The notes beneath the pieces are model-generated. The model was not told where the DNA came from and ran no database searches. It worked only from the letters and a program-made list of their open reading frames with translations. 64,000 bases of DNA, taken from positions 3,767,479 through 3,831,478 of the forward strand of contig NC_059388.1 of assembly GCF_019703515.2 (NCBI RefSeq). Reading direction: 5' to 3'. Of this stretch, positions 22,706 through 34,164 are shown one piece after another. This DNA is from Myxocyprinus asiaticus (lineage: Eukaryota; Chordata; Actinopteri; Cypriniformes; Catostomidae). The position numbers and the translations under genes were made by a program. The stretch's first letter is position 1. Every line of letters begins with the position of its first letter.

Positions 22706-23210
22706 TTAATGCTGCATTCTAGACAACTCGGAACTCTGGATTTTCCTACCTCCGACTTTAAAATAATGACTGGAATGCCACTTTAGTCAGTCATCCCAGT
22801 TGTGATTTTGGGGAAGATCGATCAACCCCAATTTCAGCGAGTAGCATCATTTGACGTCATTTCCAAGATGGTACGACCTCCGAGCATAAACCAGAGCTCG
22901 TTTTGTGAAGCATAAAAACAAACTTTTAAGTATTTTCACGGAAGGAAATGTCTGTATATGCAATATACAATAAATGTACAAGAGGATTGTTTGTGTATCA
23001 ATCAATGGCTACATTTTCACCTATTTTGCTTGTGAAATGGCTACTAGACATCCTGCTAGCTAGCATCTGGAATACTGTGCATCTGTTTATGCATTTGGCA
23101 TATGTTCATGTGACTGTGATGTGTGATTGACTGGAACACACTGAGGTTGAAAGTGGGACATTTCAACTCAGATATTCCCACCTCTGACTTTGTCTGGAAT
23201 GCAGCATTAA
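22706..23210. mobile_element. MITE with TTAA target duplication
   Basis: The element proper is 22710-23206 (497 bases). Its ends are inverted: TGCTGCATTCTAGACAA at the left and the complement of TGCTGCATTCCAGACAA at the right (16 of 17 match). TTAA flanks both sides (22706-22709 and 23207-23210). The related LTR at 21541-21544 has one TTAA with no insert, proving the insertion point. A TTAA target points to the piggyBac or Kolobok groups. There is no transposase gene, so it was mobilised by another element. Confidence 0.88.
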
Positions 23211-23618
23211 TACAGATGAAGCTAATTACAAACTAGACACACCTGGGCAAGGTAATAGCAGGAAGAAGGAACCAGGGGAACAGGAAAACACAAGACTACC
23301 AAAATAAGAGTTAATAAAACAAAAGCACTAGCACTCAGACAAACACTTTTGGACATTGGTTCAGCAATTACACACCGTAAACCGGACTTCAAATTCCTCA
23401 ATGTCAACCCGCTGTTTACAAACACGCAAGCGGAGCACTTTGTCTGGGCAGCCCGGCCGCGGAAACGCAGGAGGAAAAGGGGAAACTGAGCCGGCGTTCT
23501 CATCAGAGTAAGACGCCGCGCAAATCGACCCCCGCTACCCAGTATTCTACTGGCAAATGTTCAGTCTCTGGATAACAATCTCTGCGAGCTGAAAGCGCAA
23601 ATCTCTTTCCAATGAGAG

Positions 23619-24626
23619 ATGAGGGACTGCTGCATTATCTGCCTTACGGAAACTTGGATGTCTGCGGAGAATCCAGACTCAGCCATTGAACCCGCGGGGT
23701 TCTCCGTGCACCGAGCGGACAGAGCGAAAGACCTCTCAGGTAAAAGCAGAGGTGGAGGTGTATGTTTTATGACCAACAAATCCTGGTGTGATCAGAGGAA
23801 CGTACATTCTATCAAGTCTTTCTGCTCTCGTGATCTGAAATTTCTCATGCTTCTGTGTCGACCATTCTGGCTACTGAGGGAATTCACAGCGGTCATTATC
23901 ACAGCTGTGTACATCCCACCACAAGCCGACACAGACCGGGCACTCAAGGAACTATATGGGATTATAAGCAAACAGGAAACCACGCACCCTGAGGCCACGT
24001 TCATTGTGACCGGGGACTTTAATAAAGCCAGTTTCAAATCAGTCGCACCAAAATACCACCAACACATTCGTTTCAACACACGAGGGGACCGGGTTTTGGA
24101 CCATTGCTACTCTCCCTTCAGGGATGGCTACAAATCCCTCCCCCGCCCACCATTTGGCAAATCGGACCACTCTTCCATTCTGCTTCTACCTGCTTACAGG
24201 CAGAAACTGAAACAGGAAGCACCCATTCTCAGAACGATCCAGTGCTGGTCGGACCAATCAGAATCTACGCTACAAGACTGTTTTGATCACACGGACTGGG
24301 AGATGTTCTGGTCCACCTCTGATGACGACATCGAGCTTTACGCTGATAGCGTAAAGTGTTTCATCAGAAAGTGCATAGAGGACATCGTTCTGACCAGAAC
24401 AATACGGATCTATCTGAACCAGAGGTCATGGATTAATAGCGATGTTCGCGCGGCACTTAATGTGCGGACCTCCGCTTTTAATTCCGGGAATGCGGTGGAG
24501 CATAAACAGCAAAACGCCAGTACAGGAACAAGATTGAAGGATAGTTTAACACCACCAACTCTAGAAGCATGTGGCAGGGAATTAACATCATCACAGTCTT
24601 TAAAGGGAATAAAAACTCCGCCATGA
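23619..24626 (+). pseudogene. LINE-A copy 2 endonuclease frame
   Basis: A frame of 335 codons contains LTETWMSAENPDSAIEPAGF, SRGGGVCFMTNKSW, FIVTGDFNKASF and SDHSSILLLP, the AP-endonuclease motifs. The frame upstream ends in TGA at 23613-23615, the same position as in copies 1 and 4. After 24500 the sequence has a deletion and frame change, and it no longer links in frame to the reverse transcriptase. Confidence 0.85.
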
Positions 24627-25109
24627 ACACTGCTGCCTCTCTCCCGGATGAGCTAAATACTTTTTATGCTCATTTTGAGGGAAATAACACCGCCCTCGCG
24701 GAGAGAGCTCTCGTGGCCGAAGCTACAGAGGTTAGTTCACTCTCCGTCTCTGTAGCGGATGTAACCCGATCCTTCCGGCGGGTGAATATCCACAAAGCTG
24801 CGGGTCCAGATGGCATTCCGGGCCATGTCATCAGAGCATGCGCAAACCAGCTGGCTGGTGTTTTTACAGACATTTTCAACCTTTCCCTCTCTTTGTCCGT
24901 AGTCCCCACATGCTTTAAAACGTCCACCATTGTGCCTGTTCCAAAGCAATCAAAAATCACTTGCTTAAATGACTGGCGTCCTGTTGCTCTGACCCCCATC
25001 ATCAGCAAATGCTTTGAGAGACTAATTAGAAATTACATCTGCTCTGTGCTGCCTCTCTCTCAAGACCCAGTGCAGTTTGCTTACTGCAACAACTGCTCCA
25101 CTGATGAAT
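24569..25109 (+). pseudogene. LINE-A copy 2 reverse transcriptase, N-terminal part
   Basis: It contains [58 protein letters not shown] and [17 protein letters not shown], then stops at the inversion junction. The catalytic FADD region is absent. Residues beyond 25110 in the same frame come from the antisense of copy 3 and are not part of the gene. Confidence 0.85.
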
Positions 25110-25119
25110 ATAATAACAG

Positions 25120-26110
25120 GACACCCAAGAACTTGAAGCTGCTGACTTTCTCCACTGGTGCTCCATTGATGGTGATGGGGCTGTGTTCTCTTTCTCTTCT
25201 TCTGAAGTCCACCACAAGCTCCTTTGTCTTACTGACGTTGAGGGAGAGGTAGTGCTCCTGACACCAGTGTGTCAGAGTGTGCACCTCCTCTCTGTAGGCT
25301 GTTTCATCATTGTCAGTGATCAGACCTACCACCGTCGTATCATCAGCAAGCTTAATGATGGCATTGGAGCTGTGTGTTGCCACACAGTCACGTGTGAACA
25401 GAGAATACAGGAGTGGGCTGAGAACACAGCCCTGCGGGGCTCCAGTGTTGAGGGTCAGTGATGAGGAGATGTTGCTGCCCATTCTAACCACCTGGCGTCT
25501 GCTTGACAGGAAGTCCAGGATCCAGCTGCACAGTGAGCTGTTTAAGCCCAGAGCCCGTAGTTTCTCATCAAGCTTGGAGGGCACTATGGTGTTGAATGCT
25601 GAGCTGTAGTCTACAAACAGCATTCTCACATAAGTGTTCTTTTTTCCAGGTGGGAGAGACAGTGTGTATTGTAGATGCAATGGCATCATCAGTGGAGCGG
25701 TTGTTGCGGTATGCAAACTGCAATGGGTTTAGTGATGGAGGCAGCATAGAGCAGATGTAATCTCTGGTTAGTCTTTCAAAGCATTTGCTGATGATGGGGG
25801 TCAGAGCAACAGGACGCCAGTCATTTAAGCAAGTGATTTTGGATTGCTTTGGTACAGGCACAATGGTGGAAATTTTAAAGCATGTGGGGACCACAGACAA
25901 GGAGAGGGAAAGGTTGAAAATGTCCATAAAAACACCAGCCAGTTGGTTCGCACACGCTCTGATGACATGGCCCGGAATGCTGTCTGGACCTGTGGCTTTG
26001 CGGATATTCACCCGTTGGAAGGATCGGTTTACATCCGCTACAGAGATGGAAAGTGAACTAACCTCTGTAGCTTCGGCCACGAGATTCACTATTTCCTTCA
26101 AAACGAGCAT
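25120..26110 (-). pseudogene. LINE-A copy 3 reverse transcriptase region
   Basis: Two frames (26110-25568 and 25716-25120) contain [73 protein letters not shown] and [11 protein letters not shown]. The catalytic motif is LADD instead of FADD. The C-terminal part after SSFKFLGV is missing. Confidence 0.87.
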
Positions 26111-26149
26111 AAAAAGTATTTAGCTCATCCGGGAGAGAGGCAGCGGTGT

Positions 26150-27527
26150 TCACGGCAGAGTTTTTATTCCCTTTAAAGTCTGTGATGATGTTAATTCCCT
26201 GCCACATGCTCCTAGAGTTGGTGGTGTTGAACTGTGCTTCAATCTTGTCCCTGTACTGGTGTTTGGCTGCTCTGATAGTTTAGCAGAGGGCATAACTGGC
26301 TTGTTTATGCTCCTCCATGTTCCCGAAATTAAAAGCGAAGGTCCGTGCATCAAGTGCTGTGCGAACATCGCTATAATCCAAGGTTTCTGGTTCAGATAGA
26401 TCCGTATTGTTTTGGTCGGAACGACGTCCTCTACGCACTTTCTGATGAAACACGTTACGCTATCAGCGTAAAGTTCGATGTCGTCATCAGAGGCGGACCG
26501 GAACATCTCCCAGTCCGCGTGATCAAAACTCTTGTAGCGTAGAGTCTGATTGGTCCGACCAGCACTGGATTGTTCTGAGGGTGGGTGCTTTCTGTTTCAG
26601 TTTCTGCCTGTAAACAGGCAGAAGCAGAATGGAAGAGTTGTCCGATTTGCCAAATGGTGGGCAGGGGAGGGATTTGTAGCCATCCCCTCGTGTGTTAAAA
26701 CTAATGTGTTGGTGGTATTTTGGTGCGACTGATTTGAGATTGGCTTGGTTAAAGTCCCCGGTCACAATGAACACGGCCTCGGGGTGCGTGGTTTCCTGCT
26801 TGCTTATAATCCCATACAGTTCCTTGAGTGCCCGGTCTGTGTTGGCTTGTGGCGGGATGTACACAGCAGTGATAATGACCGCTGTGACTTCTCTCGGTAG
26901 TTAGAATGGTTGACACAGAAGCATGAGAAATTCCAGATCAGGAGAGCAGAAAGACTTGATAGAATGTACGTTCCTCTGATCACACCAAGATTTGTTGATC
27001 ATAAAACATACACCACCACCTCTGCTTTTACCTGAGAGGTCTTTCGCTCTGTCCGCTCGGTGCACGGAGAACAATGGTTCAATGGCTGAGTCTGGAATCT
27101 CCGCAGACATCCAAGTTTCCGTAAGGCAGATAATGCAGCAGTCCCTCGTCTCTCGTTGGAAAGAGATCCGTGCTCTCAGCTTTTGTTGTCCAAAGACTGA
27201 ACATTTGCCAGTAGAATACTAGGTAGCGGGGGTCGATTTGCACGACATCTTGGTCTGAAGAGAACGCCAGCTCTGTTTCCCCTTTTCCTTTTGCATTTCC
27301 GCGGCCAGGCAGCAAAGGGCTGCCATAAACAGCGGGTCGGCATCGAGGAATTTGAAGTATGGTTTACGGTGTGTAATTGCAGAACCAATGTCTAAAAGTG
27401 TTTGTCTGTCGTAGACAATAAGGCAGACAACATCCAAGACAAAAAACGTAAGAATTGTAAACAAAACAAACAAAAAACTACAATGTTGTGTCGGAGCTCG
27501 CAACGCAGTAGCCATACTCGGCACCAC
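26150..27527 (-). pseudogene. LINE-A copy 3 N-terminal and endonuclease region
   Basis: The protein starts at 27527 and shows the same hydrophobic stretch and basic region as copy 1. At 27153-27155 it has CGA (Arg) where copies 1, 2 and 4 have a stop. The endonuclease motifs follow in pieces: SRGGGVCFMINKSW, FIVTGDFNQAN and KSDNSSILLLP, where SDN replaces the catalytic SDH. Frame changes near 27110, 26880 and 26520 break it. Confidence 0.85.
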
Positions 27528-27540
27528 CTTGAGTCCAAAA

Positions 27541-28190
27541 TCAGCCCGATGTTCGCAGCTGCCCGGGCAAGCACGGCTGCCATCTCAGCACCTTGTGCTC
27601 TACCACATTTCAGAAGATTCATCCACTTCCGATAGCAGAAGCTGACCCAGCCGGCTGAGTGTCAGGCCAGGACAGACCGGGTTGGGGTCTTGCTTCATGA
27701 AGAAGGAAGTGAGCAGCGACCGCAACGTTCTCATGGGCATGTTCTCGCAATGAGAACATAACCCTTCCACAAAAGCCGCCTCGGCATGCTGGTGCCCCAG
27801 ACACTCGAGGCAGATTTCATGTGTATCCGGAGGGGAGAGATAATGGCCACATCCAGTAGCGCAAACGCAGATGGACATCTTAAGAAGACAGCAAGCGTTT
27901 GCACAAACTCTTTTAGAAGGAAATATATTCTTTCTAATATACTCTTTTAGCACCTGCAGACTCAGGCTGCCGAAGTGCCCAGGGGAAACACAGCACTCAA
28001 CCGTGTGAGGGTGACCGCTGATATGCGCCGTAAGAATCCAGCAGCATAACAAAGAGTGAGAGGAAGAAAACACATGCATTCGGCTCCGAAGAAAAAATCT
28101 GAATGAGTGATGCACGCCATCTCCTTTTATACCCGTATGTCCGGGGTGGAGAGTGGCATGCAAATTCCACTCGCCAATTTTCATTGGCCT
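27541..28190 (-). pseudogene. DIRS-like gag fragment and its leader
   Basis: The minus-strand frame (28184-27600, 194 codons) has a cysteine/histidine-rich centre, CATGCGHYLSPPDTHEICLE, then CLGHQHAEA and CSHCENM. Similar fragments are widespread in fish genomes and I associate them with gag of DIRS-type elements; this is from memory and not certain. Upstream on that strand (28150-28120) lies a TATA-like ACGGGTATAAAAGG, so the leader may still hold a promoter. LINE-A copy 3 cuts the gene at 27540. A host zinc-finger exon is a less likely alternative. Confidence 0.4.
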
Positions 28191-31045
28191 TTTCTATTTT
28201 AAGCAAAGGTGATTGGGGCTCTCAAGATCGAACCCCTAGTGTCACTACATCGACACAACGTTGAGTGAGTGACAGACAGGGAACCATGGTTAATTTTCAT
28301 AAGGGTTTAACAAATAGGGTGACAACATTAAATTGAACATAAATGTATACTTAATATACACTAATAAAACTAGCAAACAAACTATTTTATATACCCGAAT
28401 CAAAATATAGTGATAAACAGCAGCAATTTAACTAAATTCTTCTCTTCAAAAAAGAAGGAAAGGTCCCTTTAAAGCTGTGAAGAGCTCTAGTGAACAGTGA
28501 GTCATGTGTTCATTTATTTCTTCCTATAGCAATGTCAAATGTAAATCAAATCAATCACTGAAACAACATTGCCACATTGAGTAACAAATAGCTTGTATAA
28601 TAAAGTGCCACCAAGTTGCAAATGCTCATGCCCCTAAAATATCCCACACTGTGTCTTTGGCATCACATCCCAGATACTACATTTGCAAAGACTGATTTTT
28701 GGGTTTGTCGGTTAAGATTTAGAGTATTAAATGTAATTATGTTTGCTTGACAAAGCCAACATACTGTTATTCACAAAATCATAGTTCAAGCTTTGGCCTC
28801 TGGTTGGGGCTGTTGGTCCATTTGGAAAGCATGCACCGATTTCAGCAGACAAAACATTCAACCTCTTGTCACTAATTTATCATGAGATTAGTCTATTTAG
28901 CATTGCAGTTAAAAAGATCTATACCTATATAAAAAATAATAATAAATAAATAAAATGATGAAGTAGTTGACCTCACTAATCAACTAGTTGACCATCCTGA
29001 CCCATCCCTATTAATGACAATATAGGTCTTTTTTTATTTATTTGGCACAGCTCACAATGTTTTTTGAGAAGGTGTCTTGATGCCAAACACTTGAACGTCT
29101 CTAGTCTTGTTAAAAATGATTCTGTTTTAAGTGTGGAACTAAGTGTGTGCCATCTGATGACCTAACTACCACCAATTCTCTACCGTTGAAGCTGTGCGTG
29201 CATGAACGCTTCACCATGCATCTACGGAGGAGGCACCAGTGGAAGTATAACTGAATATAGTACAGTGAATTTCTCTCTCCTTCGTGCCTCAAATTCAATG
29301 TATTTCAGCTTCAGTTGTGCAAATATTGAAAACGTATTATGGCTTCACCCTATCTTGACAGTTCACCTCCTCCCAGAGCACTCACTGCGAGGCATTTTAT
29401 TACCTTAATGGATACAGACACCAGGGGGTCAGAACCAATGCTGTAAACCAATTGTGACAGTAATCCGCAGGGATAAGAATTCACATCCCCTCGCCTGTGA
29501 CAGTGTGTTTGTGTGAGTGTAATGTGTTTGTGGTTTTCACTTGTTAAAATGAACAAGCTAAATTCTGTCTTCTGCATAAATAGTAAATAGTGCATTGCCT
29601 TGGTTTCTGTTATTTTTCCTCATGCATAAGTAATGGTAAAACCATGAAACGTTTGTGTGGTTTAATATATTTTATACTGTATGAATGTGAACAGTGCTGT
29701 AAACATATTATCTGGACATGGATATTCCTAATCAGTTTGCATGTGTTCACAGAGAGGCTAAAAATACTTAAAGTGTCAATAAATAAATGCTTTTCAGAGC
29801 TCCATATCGCTTGACAGAGTGTCAGTGAGTCAGTGAGTTGGTATTTTGGAGACAGGAAGTCTCAGAGGAGTGACGGGTCCCTGGTAAGATGTCAGCATCA
29901 TCTCTCCCACTGCTAGAGTTTGAAGAAGAAAAGCTTGAGCTTTAAAACTTTTGTCAGATGGTCCTCTCGCTCCTGTGGTTTCTTGTGGGGGCAGGCTTCT
30001 GTGTTTGATAGACTGATAGGAAGATAGAAACTTAGAGAGATGTAAAATATATGTTGTGTAAAACATAAGAGTGAGTATGGAAAACTGGAATTTCAGCAAC
30101 TTTTAATACTAACTTCACAAGGTAAAAGTTCAATGGTGTTGTAGGGATGGGTGGCTACAGAACGAGTCAGCTAGTCCAGACTGATCTTCCTGTGAATTCT
30201 GAGAAAGTAGGTCAAAAGTTATTTTTTAGAGGCAAGAGAACTGATTCCTTGTCAAAATAGGATAATATCTTTTTATTGGCAGTATCACCTGTAATCAGCA
30301 TTTCAAAAGCTACTATGGCCAGACATGCAGTCCACCAACAACATTAGAGCGACAGCAGTAGGAAAGCCCACTAGTGACACAGATTGCAGTGTCTAGCGAC
30401 ACCAAGCGACAATGCCGCTGGTGGTGTGAATGGGGCTTTAAATGGAAAATGCAACCTCTGAATCATGCTCATTAATTGAATGCACCATTGGTTGGGCATC
30501 ACCAAAATTTCTTAGTGGAAACTCTGATATGTACATAATTCAATATTATTTAGCGGTTTGAGCAAAAACCAGTTGGCACACATCATTTTTTTTTTGCCCT
30601 CTTCCCCCGGTTTCACTTTGCAAGAACTTTACCAGCAGTCTTACCGGCTTATCTAATGCACACAGTGCAAGCTCATACCTGACGTCAAAAGCAGAGAATA
30701 ATAAGTCTCATGTAAGAGCAGTTTTTTTGTTGGTGTTTTGAATAAGTTGGTTCTTGATAGTTATGAGAGTCTTGGTTTGCAAGTAATTCTGCTCCGTGTC
30801 GGCTAGAAGAGTCTGGTTATTAATTGCAACTTGCTGCTGCTGTTTCTGCTTCGCAAATCCACCAATTTGCACGGTGATGTAAATAAAACGACATGTTTGA
30901 TGTACTGTAACACTGGGACATGACACCGTTGTATAGTAAATTTGAAAAGCTGTAATATTACAATCTACTTCCCATTTGCCATCGATCTTGGAGCTCTCAA
31001 CTCAACTCCCCCCATGTAATCAGTGGAAATAAATATGAAGTGTTG
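28191..31045. other. unassigned stretch
   Basis: At 28225-28290, CATCGACACAACGTTGAGTG and GTGACAGACAGGGAAC probably belong to the DIRS-like leader. The remaining sequence is AT-rich and holds no gene I can recognise. GACCATCCTGACCCATCCCT (about 28990) and TAGGGATGGG (about 30142) resemble transposon ends, but they face away from each other. Confidence 0.45.
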
Positions 31046-31430
31046 TGTTGACATTCAGCTGTCAGTTGATAGTCAGTTGCCAATGTGTTAAATGAAGTAT
31101 AAAATGTGGGTCCAGTCTGAGGCTAACAAAGTGCGGTGCTGATATATGTATCGTGAGTGATCAAGAGTACAAAGGTCTGATTGCTTGGGGGAAGAAGCTG
31201 TCATGAAGTCAGCTGGTGCGGGTCCTGATGCTGCGGTACTGCCTGCCTGATGGTAGCAGTGAGAGCAGCCCATGGCCCGGGTGGCTGGAGTCTCTGATGA
31301 TCCTCCGAGCTTTATTCACACACCGCCTGGTATAGATGTCCTGGAGGGAGGAAAGCTCACCTCCGATGATGTGTCTGGCAGTTCACACCACCATTTGCAG
31401 GGCTCAGTTGAGGGCGGTGCTGTTACCATA

Positions 31431-32612
31431 TCAGGCGGTGATGCAGCCAGTCAGGATGCTCTCTACAGTGCTGGTGTAGAACCATGTGAGGATGTGGTGG
31501 TTCATTCCAAACTTCCTCAGCCATCTCAGGAAGAAGAGGCGCTGGTAAGCCTTCTTCACAATGGCCTCAATGTGGATGGACCATGTGATTTCCTCAGTAA
31601 TGTGGACACTGAGGAACTTGAAGCTGCTGAATCTCTCCACTGGTGCTCCATTGATGGTGATGGGGCTGTGTTCTCTGTCTTTTCTCCTGAAGTCCACCAC
31701 AAGCTCCTTGGTCTTACTGACATTGAGGGACAGGTTGTGCTCCTGGCACCAGTGTGTCAGAGTGTGCACCTCCTCTCTGTAGGCTGTTTCATCATTGTCA
31801 GTGATCAGACCTACCACCGTCGTATCATCAGCAAACTTAATGATGGCATTGGAGCTGTGTGTTGCCACACAGTCATGTGTGTACAGGGAATACAGGAGTG
31901 GGCTGAGAACACAGCCCTGCGGGGCTCCAGTGTTGAGGTTCAGTGATAAGGAGATGTTGCTGCCCATTCTAACCACCTGGCGTCTGCTTGACAGGAAGTC
32001 CAGGATCCAGCTGCACAGCGAGCTGTTTAAGCCTAGAGCCCGGAGTTTCACATCAAGCTTGGAGGGCACTATGGTGTTGAATGCTGAGCTGTAGTCTACA
32101 AACAGCATTCTCACATACTGTTCCTTTTTTCCAGGTGGGAGAGAGCAATGTGTAGTGTAGATGCAATGGCATCATCAGTGGAGCGGTTGTTGCGGTATGC
32201 AAACTGCGTCCAGTGAGGCAGGCAGCACAGAGCAGGTGTAATCTCTGATTAGTCTCTCAAAGCATTTGCTCATGATATGGGTCAGAGCAACAGGACACGA
32301 GTCATTTAAGCAAGTGATTTTGGATTGCTTTGGTACAGGCACAATGGTGGACATTTTAAAGCATGTGGGGACCACAGACAAGGAGAGGGAAAGGTTGAAA
32401 ATGTCCGTAAAAACACCCACTTTGATGACGCGGTCCGGAATGCCATCTGGACCCATGGCTTTACGGATATTCACCCGTCGGAAGGATCGGTTTACATCCT
32501 CTACAGAGATGGAGAGTGAACTAACCTCTGTTGCTTTGGCCACGAGAGCTCTCTCTGCGAGGGCGGTGTTATTTTCCTCGAAACGAGGATAAAAAAAAAT
32601 TATTAAGCTCAT
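31431..32612 (-). pseudogene. LINE-A copy 4 reverse transcriptase region
   Basis: The first frame (32612-32175) carries GPDGIPDRVI and PVALTHIMSKCFERL. The second (32114-31431, 227 codons) carries [50 protein letters not shown] and [20 protein letters not shown] is intact. A frame change near 32120-32175 separates them. The C-terminal remainder continues to about 31200 in another frame. Confidence 0.88.
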
Positions 32613-33300
32613 CCGGGAGAGGCAGCGGTGTTCACAGCAGAGTTTTTATTCCCTTTGAAGTCCGTTATGATATTAATTCCCTGCCACATGCTTCTAGAGT
32701 CGGTGTTGAACTGTCCTTCAATTTTCTCCCTGTACTGGCATTTGGCTGCTCTGATAGTTTTGCGGAGGACATAGCTGGCTTGTTTATGCTCCTCCACATT
32801 CTAGGAATTAAAAGCGGAGGTCCACGCATAAGCACGAACATCGCTATTAATCAATTTTTTCTGGTTAGGGTAGATCCGTATTGTTTTGGTCATCATCTAT
32901 GCACTTCCTGATGAAACACGTTATGGTATCAGCGTAGACCTCTATGTCATCATCAGAGGCGGACTGGAACATCTCGGTGCATGGAGAACCCCACGGGTTC
33001 GATGGCTGAGTCTGGAATCTCCGCAGACATCCAAATTTAGACAGATAATGCAGCAGTCCCTCGTCTCTCATTGGAAAGAGATCCACGCTCTCAGCTCACA
33101 GAGCTTGTTGTCTAGAGACTGAACATTTGCCAGTAGAATGCTGGGTAGCGGGGGTCGATTTGCGTGACGTCTTAGTCTGATTAGAACCCCGGCTCTCCTT
33201 CCCCATTTCTGGCTGCATTTTCAGTGGCTGGGCTGCCCAGACAAAGGGCTCCGCTGTCGTGTTTGTAAACAGTGGGTCAGCATTGAGGTATTTAAAGTTC
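32609..33300 (-). pseudogene. LINE-A copy 4 endonuclease remnants
   Basis: Only short pieces remain: TDSRSMWQGINIITDFKGNK (32797-32609), MFQSASDDDIEVYADTITCF (33086-32865) and the LANVQS region near 33130. Large parts of the endonuclease, including GDFN and SDH, are deleted. The stop at the CpG codon is present here too (33068-33070). Confidence 0.8.
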
Positions 33301-33302
33301 AG

Positions 33303-34164
33303 TGTGGCAAGGAGGAGGGCAGGACCAGGCTGTGATGATGCACGCCTGGCCCCTAATCAGGCTAATCGAGCCCACGAGAGGGATAAAGGCGGCCGGAGGT
33401 GGCAGTTCAGGAGAGAGAGAGCTACAGGCAGCTGCCCTGTATGTGTTTATGTTTGTGTCCTTTTGTTTAATTAAATATTACTTTGATGCTTTGTCCGGTT
33501 CTCACCTCCTCCTTTCCCTTTTACCTTTTTACATTGATGCCGAAGCCCAGGAAGGAGGAGGGATGGGCCGTAGTAGAGTCCTCGCCACTACCATCCACCC
33601 CAAAGGAGCAGCCGTGGCCATCAGACGGGGGACGGAGGAGCCCGGCCGCCTGAAAGTGTAGGAATGACCGCCGACTGCGAGGGGAGGAGGGGCTCCTTAC
33701 CGACCGCATGCAGCGGGAGAACTGCTGCCAGGGGTGGAGGAGACCCCTACCATCCACCAAAATGCGGTGGGGCGTTCTGTCCGCCAGGGACCGGAGGACT
33801 GTCTCTGATCCACCCGGGGAGGAGCGGCTGTCATCCACTAGAAGGTGGAGGAATGACCGAGGACCAGGCTATGGTGTATCAGAGAACCGGTGAATACGTT
33901 TTTTTTCTCTCTCTCCTCTCTCTCTCCCGCTGTCGCTCTGTGTTGGCCTTTCCCTCTTTTTTTCCCTCCCCTTGTCTCCCTCCAAGGTCCGAGAAGGCAG
34001 GGAAGACCTGCCGGCAGGTGGGGCCGGAGGCGGCAGTTAGGGAGAGAGAGAGCTACAGGCAGCTGCCCTGGATGTGTTTATGTTTGTGTCTTTTTGTTTA
34101 GTTAAATATTAATTTGATGCTTCGTCTGGTTCTTGCTTCCTCCTTTCCTTTTTACCCTGTTACA
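33303..34164 (+). mobile_element. small GC-rich LTR element (TRIM/LARD-like), copy 1
   Basis: The left LTR is 33303-33533 (TGTGGC...TTTACA, 231 bases). A primer-site-like TTGATGCCGAAGCCCAGGA (33534-33552) follows directly. The interior is GC-rich (CCATCCACC, GGACGGAGGAG) with no polymerase genes. The right LTR ends CTGTTACA at 34164; its first part is rearranged and recognisable only from about 33985. The 5-base flanks TTCAG (33298-33302) and TCCAG (34165-34169) match at four of five bases and lie within LINE-A, giving the target duplication. Confidence 0.8.

Larger units (their letters stand above)
21383..23326 (-). mobile_element. non-autonomous LTR element (LARD-like)
   Basis: Two related sequences, 21383-21655 and about 22563-23326, flank an interior of about 0.9 kb with no reverse transcriptase, protease or integrase. 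The shared segments include AACAATACAAAGAA, GGACAAGACCAGACAATGAA and CTAGACACACCTGGGCAAGG. The upper copy is interrupted by a 497-base MITE. The orientation is taken from the long interior frame on the minus strand. A large-retrotransposon-derivative type of element fits best. Primer site and polypurine tract were not certain. Confidence 0.65.
23336..25109 (+). mobile_element. LINE-A copy 2, both ends truncated
   Basis: The copy starts at CAGACAAACACTTTTGGACA, about 130 bases inside the 5' end of copy 1. It runs through the endonuclease into the reverse transcriptase and breaks off after GCAACAACTGCTCCACTGATGA. It then joins LINE-A copy 3 in opposite orientation. The 3' half is missing. Its endonuclease frame is the longest of the four copies. 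Confidence 0.92.
25120..27540 (-). mobile_element. LINE-A copy 3, complete 5' end, 3' truncated
   Basis: Read on the minus strand, the copy starts at TTTTGGACTCAAGGTGG (27540), the same point as copy 1. It runs through endonuclease and reverse transcriptase and stops at the complement of AGCTTCAAGTTCTTGGGTGT (25120). It keeps the central part of the reverse transcriptase that copy 1 lacks. It inserted into DIRS-like gag sequence, which continues from 27541. With copy 2 it forms an inverted pair with arms of about 1.8 kb. Confidence 0.92.

Noticed and set aside
24569..25252. A 227-codon frame running past 25110
   Set aside because: The last third is antisense of LINE-A copy 3 read across the inversion junction, not a real fusion protein.
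28985..30160. GACCCATCCCT and TAGGGATGGG as ends of one transposon
   Set aside because: They point outward relative to each other, so they cannot be the two ends of one element.
31272..31946. A 224-codon plus-strand frame
   Set aside because: It is the antisense shadow of the LINE-A copy 4 reverse transcriptase; similar shadows lie at 6880-7353 and 25183-25609.
33521..34105. Several GC-rich frames on both strands
   Set aside because: They lie in the interior and LTR of the small LTR element and have no conserved domain.
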